A DNA stretch of 64,000 nt from Azospirillum formosense (lineage in GTDB: Bacteria; Pseudomonadota; Alphaproteobacteria; Azospirillales; Azospirillaceae). A program made the translations under genes and the position numbers. Location of the stretch: assembly GCF_040500525.1 (NCBI RefSeq), contig NZ_CP159402.1, positions 620,001-684,000 on the forward strand, in the 5' to 3' direction. Shown in pieces: positions 26,085 to 34,872 of the stretch; position 1 is the stretch's first letter, and the number at the start of each line of letters is the position of its first letter. The notes beneath the pieces were generated by a model. The model saw nothing but the letters and a program-made list of their open reading frames with translations. It was not told the DNA's origin and searched no databases.

Positions 26085-26750
26085 CTACAGGTCCTTGAGG
26101 CAGTCGCGGGCGTCCGCCGCGATGGCCGCGAACACTTGGCGGTCGCCGGGCAGCAGCGCGTCGGCGGTCAGCCGGCGGTGCGGCTCGAACCGCAGGCCCG
26201 CCCGGTGCGCCGCCGCGGCGCTTCCCCAGAAGGCCGACGGCCGATGGCTCAGGCCCGCCGCATGGCGCGGTTCGCGCAGCCGCACCTCCCGCAGCACGTT
26301 GGTCAGGTCGAAATCGATGAGGAGCCGCCGTCCGCCGGAACCCGTCAGGCGAATCCAGGCGTGGAAGGGGAAGGACTCCGTCTCCTGCCGCCGCTGCGCC
26401 GGATCGGGCGGACGGACATCGGCCGCCGCCGCCGGGTAGCCGAGCCAGCGGGCCCGGCCGTGGGGCTCGGACTTGCGGAACGCCACGCGGCCCAGCGCGA
26501 CCTCGGCCCGCCCGTGGCCCAAGGACTCCAAAAGCATCGCCCCGGCGAAGGCGTAATACTGGCAGCCGCCCAGCCGGTGGGTGTGGACCAGGTCGCGGTG
26601 AAGCGGGTGGGCGGTCACGGCGTCATGCACCGCCCGCCGGATGCGCTCCTGCTCCGGCGGCAGGGCGCCCGTGGTAGACGCGCCCTGCACCGGCGTCGTC
26701 TCGGCCTCGCCCAGCATCAGGCGCATCCACGCCGACATCGCGAGAAGCAT
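26085..26750 (-). CDS. Hypothetical protein with possible Cys-His-Asp triad
   Basis: 221 residues, no membrane segment or signal peptide. G-G-C-Q-Y-Y-A-F-A-G-A-M-L-L-E (Cys63), F-H-A-W-I-R (His130) and L-L-I-D-F-D-L (Asp146) come in the order and setting seen in transglutaminase-like and papain-fold enzymes. That is inference; I do not recognise the family. It is convergent with the transglycosylase gene, 16 bases away. A second ATG four codons in (26738) is an alternative start. Confidence 0.7.
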   Translation of the reverse strand: MLLAMSAWMRLMLGEAETTPVQGASTTGALPPEQERIRRAVHDAVTAHPLHRDLVHTHRLGGCQYYAFAGAMLLESLGHGRAEVALGRVAFRKSEPHGRARWLGYPAAAADVRPPDPAQRRQETESFPFHAWIRLTGSGGRRLLIDFDLTNVLREVRLREPRHAAGLSHRPSAFWGSAAAAHRAGLRFEPHRRLTADALLPGDRQVFAAIAADARDCLKDL

Positions 26751-26851
26751 CGCCGCCTCCGTTCCGCGGTTACCGACCGACTCCTACGAACAGGCCGGAA
26801 CCGCGAAAGGTCGCACGGGGCGGGCAGGGCAGCTCTTTAGAGCAACATCCC

Positions 26852-28291
26852 TTACGGCAGCATCTTGCCGGGGTTCAGAAGGCCATTAGGGTCGAGCGCC
26901 GTCTTCATGGCGCGCAGCAGGTCGAACTCGACCGGGCTCTTGATGACCGGCATCTCGTCCTTCTTGAAGCGGCCCACCCCGTGCTCGGCGGAGATGGATC
27001 CGTCCAGGTCGAAGATGACCTCGTTCACGACGTGGCAGATCTCGTCCCAGCGGGCGAGGTAGGCGGCGGTGTCGGCGCCCTCCGGCTGGCTGAGGTTGAA
27101 GTGGATGTTGCCGTCGCCGACATGGCCGAAGGGGGTCGGGCGGATGCCGGGGCAGGCCGCGGCCACGGCGGCCTCGGCGCGCTCGATGAACTCGGCGACG
27201 CGCGATACCGGGACCGACACGTCGTTCTTGATCGAGCCGCCCTCGAACTTCTGCGCCTCGACGATGGCCTCGCGGATGAACCAGAGCTGGTTGGCCTGGG
27301 TCTCCGACTGGGCGATGGTGGCGTCGGTGGCAAGCTCCGCCTCGAAGGCTTCGCCCAGCGCCGCCTCGACCGCCTCGCGGAAGGAGTCGGACTGGGTGCC
27401 GGCGGTCAGCTCGGTCAGCACGTACCAGGGCGACGGCTCCGCCAGCGGGTCGATGGTGCCGGCGACGTGCTTGAGCGCGAACTCCAGGCAGCGGCGCGAC
27501 ATCAGCTCGAAGGCGGCGACGGCGTCGCCCGACGCCGCGCGCAGGCGGGCCAGCAGTTCGATGGCGGCGGCGGGGCTGGGCACGGCGATGAAGGCCGTTT
27601 CCGACTGGCGCGGGCGCGGGTAGAGCTTCAGCACCGCGGCGGTGACGATGCCCAGCGTGCCTTCCGCCCCGATGAACAGGTGCTTCAGGTCGTAGCCGGT
27701 GTTGTTCTTGCGAAGGCTGCGCAGGCCGTTCCAGACGCGCCCGTCGGCCAGCACGACCTCCAGCCCGAGCACGAGGTCACGCATGTTGCCGTAGCGCAGC
27801 ACGTTGATGCCGCCGGCGTTGGTGGAGATCAGCCCGCCGATCTGGCAGGTGCCCTCCGCCCCCAGGCTCATCGGCAGCAGGCGGTCCTTGTCCTTCGCGG
27901 CCTCCTGCGCGGTCTTCAGAACGACGCCGGCCTCAACCGTCATGGTGTAGTTCAGCGTGTCGATGCCGCGGATCTTGTTCATCCGCGACAAGCTGATGAC
28001 GATCTCGCGCCCCTCCTCATAAGGGATGGAGCCGCCGACGAGGCTGGTGTTGCCGCCCTGCGGGACGACCGGGATGCCGGCCTCCGCGCAGATTTTCACC
28101 ACCGCCGCGACCTCCTCGGTGCTGGACGGGCGGACCACCGCCGGGCTGTTGCCCTTGAAGCGCCCGCGCCATTCCGACAGGTAGGGGGCCATGTCCTCCG
28201 GCGCGGTGAGAAGGCCGTTCGGGCCGACGATGGCGCGGATCCGGTCGAGGGCTGCGGCGAGGCTGGCGGCGTCAGGGCTGGCGGAGGTCAT
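26852..28291 (-). CDS. FAD-linked 2-hydroxyacid dehydrogenase (GlcD/D-2HGDH-like)
   Basis: 479 residues. FAD-binding motif P-Q-G-G-N-T-S-L-V-G-G, then G-A-E-G-T-C-Q-I-G-G-L-I-S-T-N-A-G-G, and the C-terminal G-H-V-G-D-G-N-I-H-F-N and S-A-E-H-G-V-G. This pattern fits the D-2-hydroxyglutarate / D-lactate dehydrogenase class rather than GlcD. No Fe-S partner is adjacent, so it probably acts as a single-subunit flavoenzyme. The gene is preceded by a palindromic repeat. Confidence 0.9.
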   Translation of the reverse strand: MTSASPDAASLAAALDRIRAIVGPNGLLTAPEDMAPYLSEWRGRFKGNSPAVVRPSSTEEVAAVVKICAEAGIPVVPQGGNTSLVGGSIPYEEGREIVISLSRMNKIRGIDTLNYTMTVEAGVVLKTAQEAAKDKDRLLPMSLGAEGTCQIGGLISTNAGGINVLRYGNMRDLVLGLEVVLADGRVWNGLRSLRKNNTGYDLKHLFIGAEGTLGIVTAAVLKLYPRPRQSETAFIAVPSPAAAIELLARLRAASGDAVAAFELMSRRCLEFALKHVAGTIDPLAEPSPWYVLTELTAGTQSDSFREAVEAALGEAFEAELATDATIAQSETQANQLWFIREAIVEAQKFEGGSIKNDVSVPVSRVAEFIERAEAAVAAACPGIRPTPFGHVGDGNIHFNLSQPEGADTAAYLARWDEICHVVNEVIFDLDGSISAEHGVGRFKKDEMPVIKSPVEFDLLRAMKTALDPNGLLNPGKMLP

Positions 28292-28324
28292 GGGCAGGGC
28301 GTCCGAGGCTGGTGTAAGCGCTGG

Positions 28325-28441
28325 GCCCCCTCCCCAACCCTCCCCCGCTGCGCGGGAGAGGGGACCGCCGCCGTCCTTGCAAATCGGCCCTCTCCCGCGC
28401 AGCGGGGGAGGGAGGGACCCGCGGAGCGGGAGGGTGGGGGC
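28325..28441. repeat. Intergenic palindromic repeat
   Basis: A perfect 25-bp inverted repeat (28338-28362 with 28388-28412) around a 25-base loop, flanked by further C-rich/G-rich halves that also pair approximately. It fills the gap between the sua5 stop and the dehydrogenase start. Its CCCTCTCCCG core recurs at 3790 and 38518. Confidence 0.85.
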
Positions 28442-28478
28442 AAACCGCAGAACTTCTACAGCCTTGCGGGCCGGGATT

Positions 28479-29450
28479 CTAGCTCCGCGGCGCGGCGGCC
28501 CGCCGCAGCCGGTCGTTAATGGCCACGCCCAGCCCCTCGTCCGGGATCGGCATCACCGCGATGGCGCGGGTCCCCTCCTGGTCAAGCGCGCGAAGATGGG
28601 CGAACAGGTTCGCCGCCGCCTCGTTCAGGTCACCCTGGAGGCTCAGGTTCAGCCGGGCCTTGCCGCCGCGGATGAAGCGGTCGGGGCCGAAGGTCAGGAA
28701 CGCCTCGTCCTCCTCGGCGCTGGTGGCGTTCAGGCGCACCGGGGCGTTGGGGGCGTAGTGGCTTTCCAGCTGACCGGGCGACTTCGGGGCGTCCGGGTTG
28801 CCGGCGGAGAGCAGGACGGGGCCGACCAGCCGCTCGATCTCCTCGCGCAGCACCGCGCCGGGGCGCAGCAGCACGGGTGTCTCGCCGGTCAGGTCGAGGA
28901 CGGTGGACTCCACCCCGACCTGGCACTTCCCGCCGGCCACCACCATGCTCACCCGGTCGCCCAGGCTCTCGATGACGTGGTGGGGGGCGGTCGGGCTGAC
29001 CGCGCCGGAGCGGTTGGCGCTGGGTGCCGCGATCGGCTTGCCGGCGGCCTTGAGCAAGGCCTGCGCCACCGGGTGGGCGGGCACGCGCACCGCCACGCTG
29101 TCCAGCCCGGCGGACACCAGCAGCGACAGACCAGCCTCGGCGCGGCGGGGCAGCACCAGGGTCAGCGGGCCGGGCCAGAACTGGTGGGCCAGCTCCACCG
29201 CGCGCTCGTCGAGCACGGCGATGGCCTCGGCCGCTTCCAGGTCCGGCACATGGGCGATCAGCGGGTTGAACTGCGGGCGGCCCTTGGCGGCGAAGATCGC
29301 GGCCACGGCCCGGTCGTCGGTGGCGTCGCCGCCGAGGCCGTAGACGGTCTCGGTCGGGAAGGCGACCAGGTCGCCGCTGCGCAGGGCCTCGCCGGCGCGG
29401 GCAAGGCCGGCGGGCGTGGCGGGGATGATGTCGGGATGCTTGTCGGTCAC
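28479..29450 (-). CDS. L-threonylcarbamoyladenylate synthase (Sua5/YwlC)
   Basis: 323 residues from the GTG at 29450. The YrdC domain (about 10-200) has R-S-G-D-L-V-A-F-P-T-E-T-V-Y-G-L-G, K-G-R-P-x-x-N-P-L and P-S-A-N-R-S-G. A C-terminal Sua5 domain follows after S-H-Y-A-P-N-A-P. It makes threonylcarbamoyl-AMP, the first step of the t6A37 modification in ANN-decoding tRNAs. No ATG lies in a suitable place; a TTG at 29513 would add 21 residues unlike the family start. Confidence 0.92.
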   Translation of the reverse strand: MTDKHPDIIPATPAGLARAGEALRSGDLVAFPTETVYGLGGDATDDRAVAAIFAAKGRPQFNPLIAHVPDLEAAEAIAVLDERAVELAHQFWPGPLTLVLPRRAEAGLSLLVSAGLDSVAVRVPAHPVAQALLKAAGKPIAAPSANRSGAVSPTAPHHVIESLGDRVSMVVAGGKCQVGVESTVLDLTGETPVLLRPGAVLREEIERLVGPVLLSAGNPDAPKSPGQLESHYAPNAPVRLNATSAEEDEAFLTFGPDRFIRGGKARLNLSLQGDLNEAAANLFAHLRALDQEGTRAIAVMPIPDEGLGVAINDRLRRAAAPRS

Positions 29451-29561
29451 GGGACGATTTGTAAAGCGTCGGGGGATGAAGTCAATTCGCGCGGTTGCGC
29501 CGGCTCTGTCCAAGCCTTATGACGGGTGTGCGCGATAAACAACCAAATGATGGGTGTGGGC

Positions 29562-30209
29562 ATGGCGGGCAAGGTCTTCACCGTGGCTCAGCAGAAGGGC
29601 GGGGCCGGCAAGACCACGCTGGTCGCCCATCTCGCCATCGCCTGGATGCAGCTCGGGCGGTCGGTCGCCACGGTGGATATCGACCCGCAGGGCAGCCTGA
29701 CCCGCTGGCAGGCGGTGCGGGCGGAGGCCACGGGCGGGGCGCCCGGCTTCACCCATGTCCAGATCACCGGCTGGCGCACCCAGACCGAGGTGGAGAAGCT
29801 GGCCCGCGACCACGACATCGTGCTGATCGACAGCCCGCCCCACGCCCAGACGGAGGCGCGGATCGCCGTGCGCGCCGCCAGCCTCGTCATCGCCCCGGTG
29901 CAGCCCAGCCCGATGGACCTGTGGGCGGTGCAGCCGACGCTGGACCTCGCCGCGCAGGAGAAGCGCCGCCTGCTGCTGGTTCTGAACCGCGTGCCGCCGC
30001 GCGCCCGCATCGCCGACGAGCTGATCGCGCGGGTGCGCGGGTTGGTGAACCCGCCGGCGGTGGACATCGCGGAGGCGCAGATCGGCAACCGCACCGCCTA
30101 CGCCGGGACCCTGCTGTCCGGCCTGTCGGTGACCGAGGCCGCCCGCAAGACCCAGGCGGCGGCGGAGATGCAGGCGCTGGCGGAAGAGATCCTGACCCGC
30201 GCCGGCTGA
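29562..30209 (+). CDS. ParA/MinD-like ATPase, orphan
   Basis: 215 residues. Deviant Walker A K-G-G-A-G-K-T-T just after the start, V-D-I-D-P-Q-G-S, and the Walker B-like V-L-I-D-S-P-P. It belongs to the short ParA class used for positioning plasmids, chemoreceptor clusters or other cargo. No parB or partition site is seen next to it, so the cargo is unknown. ATGs at 29547 and 29550 would add four or five residues. The start at 29562 gives the usual M-A-G-K-V-F-T. Confidence 0.88.
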   Translation: MAGKVFTVAQQKGGAGKTTLVAHLAIAWMQLGRSVATVDIDPQGSLTRWQAVRAEATGGAPGFTHVQITGWRTQTEVEKLARDHDIVLIDSPPHAQTEARIAVRAASLVIAPVQPSPMDLWAVQPTLDLAAQEKRRLLLVLNRVPPRARIADELIARVRGLVNPPAVDIAEAQIGNRTAYAGTLLSGLSVTEAARKTQAAAEMQALAEEILTRAG

Positions 30210-30247
30210 GTCCGGGACGCTGGCACCGACACCGGCACGGGGGGTGC

Positions 30248-31243
30248 ATGGACGGCACGATACAGAGCGTCGATCTGGTCGAGCATCTGGCGGCCAACCC
30301 GCATCTCGGCCACCTCCTGCGGGGCGGCGACGGCAACCCGGTCGCTGCCGTCTTCGACCGCTGCGTTCTGAACAACCACCTGATGTTCCCGGTGACGCCG
30401 GATCTGCGCTGCTTCCGGCCGCATTTCGGCATGTTCCACGAGATGGCCTACGGGATGGTGGGGCAGCCTCCCTCACCGGTCTTCCTGAAGGCGCTCGATC
30501 AGCCCGAACCGCCCGGCCGGTATCTGGCGATGGGCGGCAGCGACAATTACTTCCATTGGTGCCTGGATTTCCTGCCGCGTCTGGTCTTCGGAGCGCTCGC
30601 CCCGGACGGCGCGGAGCGGCGGGTCATCATGGACGGCCCTCCCAACCCGTGGCAGGCGGCTTCGCTGCGCCTCTTCATGACCGGGCTGAAGCTCGACAGT
30701 CTGGACCTGCATGTCAGCCGCAGCGATTGGAGCGGTTATTCCGATTGCCTCGTGCCGCTTCCGCTGCGGTCGCAGGCGGTGGCGATCTGGAACGTGGTGC
30801 TGAACCACGCCCGCGACGTCCTGCCGGCGCCGAGCGGGGCGAAGCGGCTGTTCGTCCTGCGCAGGAACACCACAAAGCGCTTCGCCGTGAACCAGGACGA
30901 GGTGGCGGAGGCGTTGGAGCCGCTGGGCTTCCTCGCCGTCGATCCGGGAAGCCTCACCTTCGAGGAACAGATGACCCTGTTCAGCGGCGCGGAACTGATC
31001 GTCGGCTGTCACGGCGCGGCCTTGACCAACATCCTGTTCGCTCCGGCGGGAGCCACCCTGATCGAGCTGCGTGGCCGCGTTCTGCAGCCCTTTTTCGGGA
31101 ATCTCGCGGCCCAGCGGGGGATGCGCTACCGCGATCTGGCTTGCCCTGACCAGCCCGACAGCCATCACGACATCATCGAGCGGGACTACGTGGTTCCGCT
31201 CGATGGCTTGCGCGACCTCCTCGCCGGGGTCGGCGTCCGCTGA
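30248..31243 (+). CDS. Glycosyltransferase family 61 protein
   Basis: 331 residues, cytoplasmic. N-terminal domain with Y-L-A-M-G-G-S-D-N-Y-F-H-W-C-L-D-F-L-P-R-L split over the DUF563/GT61 pattern, then R-L-F-V-L-R-R-N-T-T-K-R-F-A-V-N and the C-terminal L-F-S-G-A-E-L-I-V-G-C-H-G-A-A-L-T-N-I-L-F region. Such enzymes add sugars to surface polysaccharides or glycoproteins. It follows the ParA gene by 38 bases on the same strand and could be cotranscribed. Confidence 0.85.
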   Translation: MDGTIQSVDLVEHLAANPHLGHLLRGGDGNPVAAVFDRCVLNNHLMFPVTPDLRCFRPHFGMFHEMAYGMVGQPPSPVFLKALDQPEPPGRYLAMGGSDNYFHWCLDFLPRLVFGALAPDGAERRVIMDGPPNPWQAASLRLFMTGLKLDSLDLHVSRSDWSGYSDCLVPLPLRSQAVAIWNVVLNHARDVLPAPSGAKRLFVLRRNTTKRFAVNQDEVAEALEPLGFLAVDPGSLTFEEQMTLFSGAELIVGCHGAALTNILFAPAGATLIELRGRVLQPFFGNLAAQRGMRYRDLACPDQPDSHHDIIERDYVVPLDGLRDLLAGVGVR

Positions 31244-31282
31244 CGCGGCGGGGGATGATGCCCCCACCGCGTCCCGCAACGA

Positions 31283-31765
31283 TCACAGCGCCTGCAGCGC
31301 CTTCAGCACCGCCGCCACATGGCCGGTGACCTTCACCTTGCGCCAGACATTGCGGACGATGCCGTCCTTGTCGATCAGGAAGGTCGCGCGCTCCAGCCCC
31401 ATGTACTTGCGGCCGTACATGCTTTTCTCGACCCAGACGCCGTAGGCCTCGGCGACGCCGGTCTCCTTGTCGGAGGCCAGCGTGAAGGGCAGCTCGTACT
31501 TCGCCTTGAACTTGTCGTGGCTGGCCACGCTGTCCTTGGACACGCCGATGATGACGGCGTCGAGACCGCTGAAGTCCGGAAGCTGGTCGCGGAAGCCGCA
31601 GGCCTCCGACGTGCAGCCCGAGGTGTCGTCCTTCGGGTAGAAGTACAGGATCACCGGCTTGCCCCGCAGCGCGGACAGCGTGACGCTGCCGCCGCCGTCG
31701 GTCGGCATGGTGAAGTCCGGGGCGGGGGTACCCACCTCGATGGCGGGCGTCTGGATATCGCTCAT
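31283..31765 (-). CDS. bcp: Thiol peroxidase Bcp (peroxiredoxin Q)
   Basis: 160 residues. The peroxidatic Cys51 lies in K-D-D-T-S-G-C-T-S-E-A-C with the resolving Cys56 five residues on, the atypical two-Cys form. It reduces peroxides in the cytoplasm using thioredoxin. Its ATG overlaps the glnE TGA (ATGA), so it is translated after glnE, an arrangement common in alphaproteobacteria. Confidence 0.95.
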   Translation of the reverse strand: MSDIQTPAIEVGTPAPDFTMPTDGGGSVTLSALRGKPVILYFYPKDDTSGCTSEACGFRDQLPDFSGLDAVIIGVSKDSVASHDKFKAKYELPFTLASDKETGVAEAYGVWVEKSMYGRKYMGLERATFLIDKDGIVRNVWRKVKVTGHVAAVLKALQAL

Positions 31766-34700
31766 GGAAGTTTGGCTTCTTCGTTGGTCTCTGGGGGAGG
31801 CAGCCTTGACGCCGGCTCCTCGACCAGCGCCACGAAATGGCGGTGGGCGCGGGCGGCGATGTCCCGGATTCTGCTGTCGAGCGCGGCGAAGTCAACCGCC
31901 GGCTCCTCGTCCGGGAAGGCGGCGCGCGAGAGGCCCTCCCGCAGCGTCGGCGAAACCTGCCGCGGATCGAGCACGCCGTCGGTGGTCAGGCGCAGGAAAC
32001 CCTGCACCCGGCGCCACAGCTTCAGCGTCGCCACCAGCTCCTCCGCCACCTCCGGCGCCAGCAGCCCGGCCGCGGCGGCGTTGAGCAGGGCGCGGCTGGT
32101 GGCGATGGACAGGATCTCCGGATGCGCGTGGCCGTGGCGGAGCTGGAGATACTGGGCGGTGAACTCGATGTCGATCAGACCGCCGCGGGCGTATTTGACG
32201 TTCCACGGGTTGGTGGTGCCGAACTCCTTGTCGATGCGGCGGCGCATGTCGGCGACGTCCCGCAGCACCTTGGCCGGGTCGCGCGGGCCGGTCAGCACGC
32301 CGCGGATCGCCGACTCGACCTTGCGGCCCAGCGCCGGATCGCCGCCGATGACGCGGGCGCGGGTCAGGGCCATGTGCTCCCACGTCCAGGCGTCCTTGGC
32401 CTGATAGGCGGTGAAGGCGTCCAGCGCGGTGGCGAGCGGCCCGGCGTTGCCCGACGGGCGCAGCCGCATGTCCACCTCGTACAGCCGCCCGTCGGCCATC
32501 GGGGCGGTGATGGCGTTGGTCAGGCGCTGCGTCAGCTTGATGTAGTACTCGTTGGGGGCCAGCGGCTTGGCCCCGTCCGACTGGCGCGTGCCCGGCGGCA
32601 CCTCGTAGACCACGATCAGGTCGATGTCGGAGGTGATGGTGAGCTGCCGGCTGCCCAGCTTGCCCATCGCCACCACCACCCAGGCGCCGCCGGGGATGCG
32701 GCCGTGGCGGGCGGCGAACTCCTCCTCCACGCGGGCGGCCAGCTCCGGCACCACCACGTCGGCCAGATCGGCGAGGAAGGGGCCGCAGCGGTCGCCGTCG
32801 GTGATGCCGCGCAGGATGTGCGCCCCGGCGCGGAAGCGCTGGTCGTTGGTCCAGCGCCGCGACAGGGTCAGCACGTCCTCGAAATTGTGCGCCCCGGCGA
32901 TGAAGCGCCGGTACTCCGGCGTCAGCCCCGCCGCGTCGGGCAGCGGGTCGAAGAAGTCGGGCGACAGCACGGCGTCGAGCAGCGACGGGTTGCGCGACAG
33001 CGTCTCGGCCAGCTGCGGCGCCGTGCCCATGATCTCCGCCACCAGGGCGAGCAGCCAGGGGTTGGCGATGAACAGCGAGAACAGCCCGACCCCCGCCGGC
33101 AGCCGCTCCAGGAAGCTGTCGAACTTGACCAGCGCGTCGTCCGGGGCGGGCGTCTTGGCCAGCTCGTTCAGCATGGCCGGCACCAGCTCGGTCAGCAGCT
33201 CCCGCGCCCGGCCCGAGCGGGTGGAGCGGTAGCGCCCGCGGTGCCAGGTGGAGACCACGGCGATGACCCGGCTGGGGTCGCGGTAGCCCATGCCGGCCAG
33301 CGTCTTCACCGTGCCGGGATCGTCGTCGGTGCCGGTGAAGACGAGGTTGCCGGGGCCGGACAGCGACGGCGCCTCCTCGAACAGCTCGGCGTAGCGGTCC
33401 TCCACCCGGCCGAGCTGGGCCAGCAGGTCGGCGCGGAAATCCTCCGCCCGTTCGTAGCCGAGGAAGGTCGCCAGATGCGCCACCCCCTCGTCGTCCTCCG
33501 GGATCTGGTGGGTCTGGCGGTCGTCGGTCATCTGGATGCGGTGCTCGACCCGGCGCAGGAAGCGGTAGGCCTCCTCCAGCTCCTCCACCGCCGCCTCCGG
33601 CACGCGCCCGATGGCGCAGAGCGCCTTGTTGGCCAGCAGGGTGGGGGCGATGCGCACGCGGATGTCGCGGCCGCCGAAAATGAGCTGCTGGGTCTGGGCG
33701 AAGAACTCGATCTCGCGGATTCCGCCACGGCCGACCTTGATGTCGTGGCCGTTCACCGTCACTTCACGATGGCCCTTGTGGGCGTTGATCTGACGCTTGA
33801 TGGAATGGATGTCCTGGATGGCCGCGAAGTCGAGGTGGCGCCGCCACACGAACGGTTCGAGGAAGCGCAGGAAATGCGCCCCCGCTTCCGGATCGCCGGC
33901 GATGGGACGGGCCTTGATCATGGCCGCGCGCTCCCAGTTCTGCCCGACGCTGCCGTAATAAATTTCGGCCGCCGAGACGGACACCGCCAACGGCGTGGCC
34001 CCGGGATCGGGACGCAGCCGCAGATCTGTACGGAAGACGTAGCCGTCCTTGGTCCGTTCATCCATAATGCGGACAAGATCGCGCGCGATACGAATGAACG
34101 TGCGGGCGAGGTTGTCCGGCTGGGGCGTTTGAACGACGGCGTCGTCGTACAGGACGATCAGGTCGATATCGCTGGAATAGTTGAGCTCGCGCGCACCAAG
34201 TTTGCCCATGCCAAGCACGATCAGGCCCGACCCGACCCATGGCCGCTGCGGTTCCGGCAGCGTCAGCGTGCCCGCCTCCGCGGCGCGGCGCAGCAGGTGG
34301 TTTGCCGCCATCCGCACCGACGTCTCGGCGATGTCGGACAAGGCGCCGGTGACGGCCTCCAGCTCCCACGCGCCGGTGATGTCGGCGACCGCGATCAGCA
34401 GCGCCGCCCGCCGCTTGGCGACGCGCAGGGCGGCCATCAGCCGGTCGATGTTGCGCTCCTCGGCGCAGTCCGCCTCCAACCGGCGCAGCAGCGCCGCGAA
34501 GGCGTCGCCGTACCCCTGCGTCACCATTTCGCGGACGAAGGGCAGCTCGCGCGTCATGATCTGGCCGAGATACGGGCTGTTGCCGCACACCGCGTCGATC
34601 AGCGCCCGGCCCTCGGCCGAATCGGCGTACGCCTCGGCCCAGGCGCGCAGGGCGTCGCCGCCGGCATCGTCGCCGTCATTGTCCGCGGCGTTCGCCGCCT

Positions 34701-34770
34701 CGGCGCGCCAGCGCTCCAGGCCGCGTTCGGCGAGGGCGGTGTCGAAGGGTTTCGGCAGCGTGGTGGTCAT
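31762..34770 (-). CDS. glnE: Bifunctional glutamine synthetase adenylyltransferase/adenylyl-removing enzyme GlnE
   Basis: 1002 residues with two nucleotidyltransferase domains. The N-terminal one (G-M-G-K-L-G-A-R-E-L-N-Y-S-S-D-I-D-L, from residue 187) is the deadenylylase. The C-terminal one (A-M-G-K-L-G-S-R-Q-L-T-I-T-S-D-I-D-L, about 700) is the adenylyltransferase; a helical PII-response region lies between. It switches glutamine synthetase off in nitrogen excess and on in limitation, which also shapes NifA activity through PII. The antisense frame stays open far beyond the ATG, but homology begins at 34770. Confidence 0.95.
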   Translation of the reverse strand: MTTTLPKPFDTALAERGLERWRAEAANAADNDGDDAGGDALRAWAEAYADSAEGRALIDAVCGNSPYLGQIMTRELPFVREMVTQGYGDAFAALLRRLEADCAEERNIDRLMAALRVAKRRAALLIAVADITGAWELEAVTGALSDIAETSVRMAANHLLRRAAEAGTLTLPEPQRPWVGSGLIVLGMGKLGARELNYSSDIDLIVLYDDAVVQTPQPDNLARTFIRIARDLVRIMDERTKDGYVFRTDLRLRPDPGATPLAVSVSAAEIYYGSVGQNWERAAMIKARPIAGDPEAGAHFLRFLEPFVWRRHLDFAAIQDIHSIKRQINAHKGHREVTVNGHDIKVGRGGIREIEFFAQTQQLIFGGRDIRVRIAPTLLANKALCAIGRVPEAAVEELEEAYRFLRRVEHRIQMTDDRQTHQIPEDDEGVAHLATFLGYERAEDFRADLLAQLGRVEDRYAELFEEAPSLSGPGNLVFTGTDDDPGTVKTLAGMGYRDPSRVIAVVSTWHRGRYRSTRSGRARELLTELVPAMLNELAKTPAPDDALVKFDSFLERLPAGVGLFSLFIANPWLLALVAEIMGTAPQLAETLSRNPSLLDAVLSPDFFDPLPDAAGLTPEYRRFIAGAHNFEDVLTLSRRWTNDQRFRAGAHILRGITDGDRCGPFLADLADVVVPELAARVEEEFAARHGRIPGGAWVVVAMGKLGSRQLTITSDIDLIVVYEVPPGTRQSDGAKPLAPNEYYIKLTQRLTNAITAPMADGRLYEVDMRLRPSGNAGPLATALDAFTAYQAKDAWTWEHMALTRARVIGGDPALGRKVESAIRGVLTGPRDPAKVLRDVADMRRRIDKEFGTTNPWNVKYARGGLIDIEFTAQYLQLRHGHAHPEILSIATSRALLNAAAAGLLAPEVAEELVATLKLWRRVQGFLRLTTDGVLDPRQVSPTLREGLSRAAFPDEEPAVDFAALDSRIRDIAARAHRHFVALVEEPASRLPPPETNEEAKLP

Positions 34771-34872
34771 GGTCGCGGCTATCCCTGCACAAGAACTGAG
34801 CAGGAGGGTGCGCGGTCGCGAGGGTTCGGTCAACTGTGACAACACGCGGGCATCGTCGCCGGGACACCGTCC

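Noticed and set aside
29451..29513. N-terminal extension of Sua5 from a TTG at 29513
   Set aside because: The added residues do not resemble the family start, and the GTG at 29450 begins directly before the YrdC domain.
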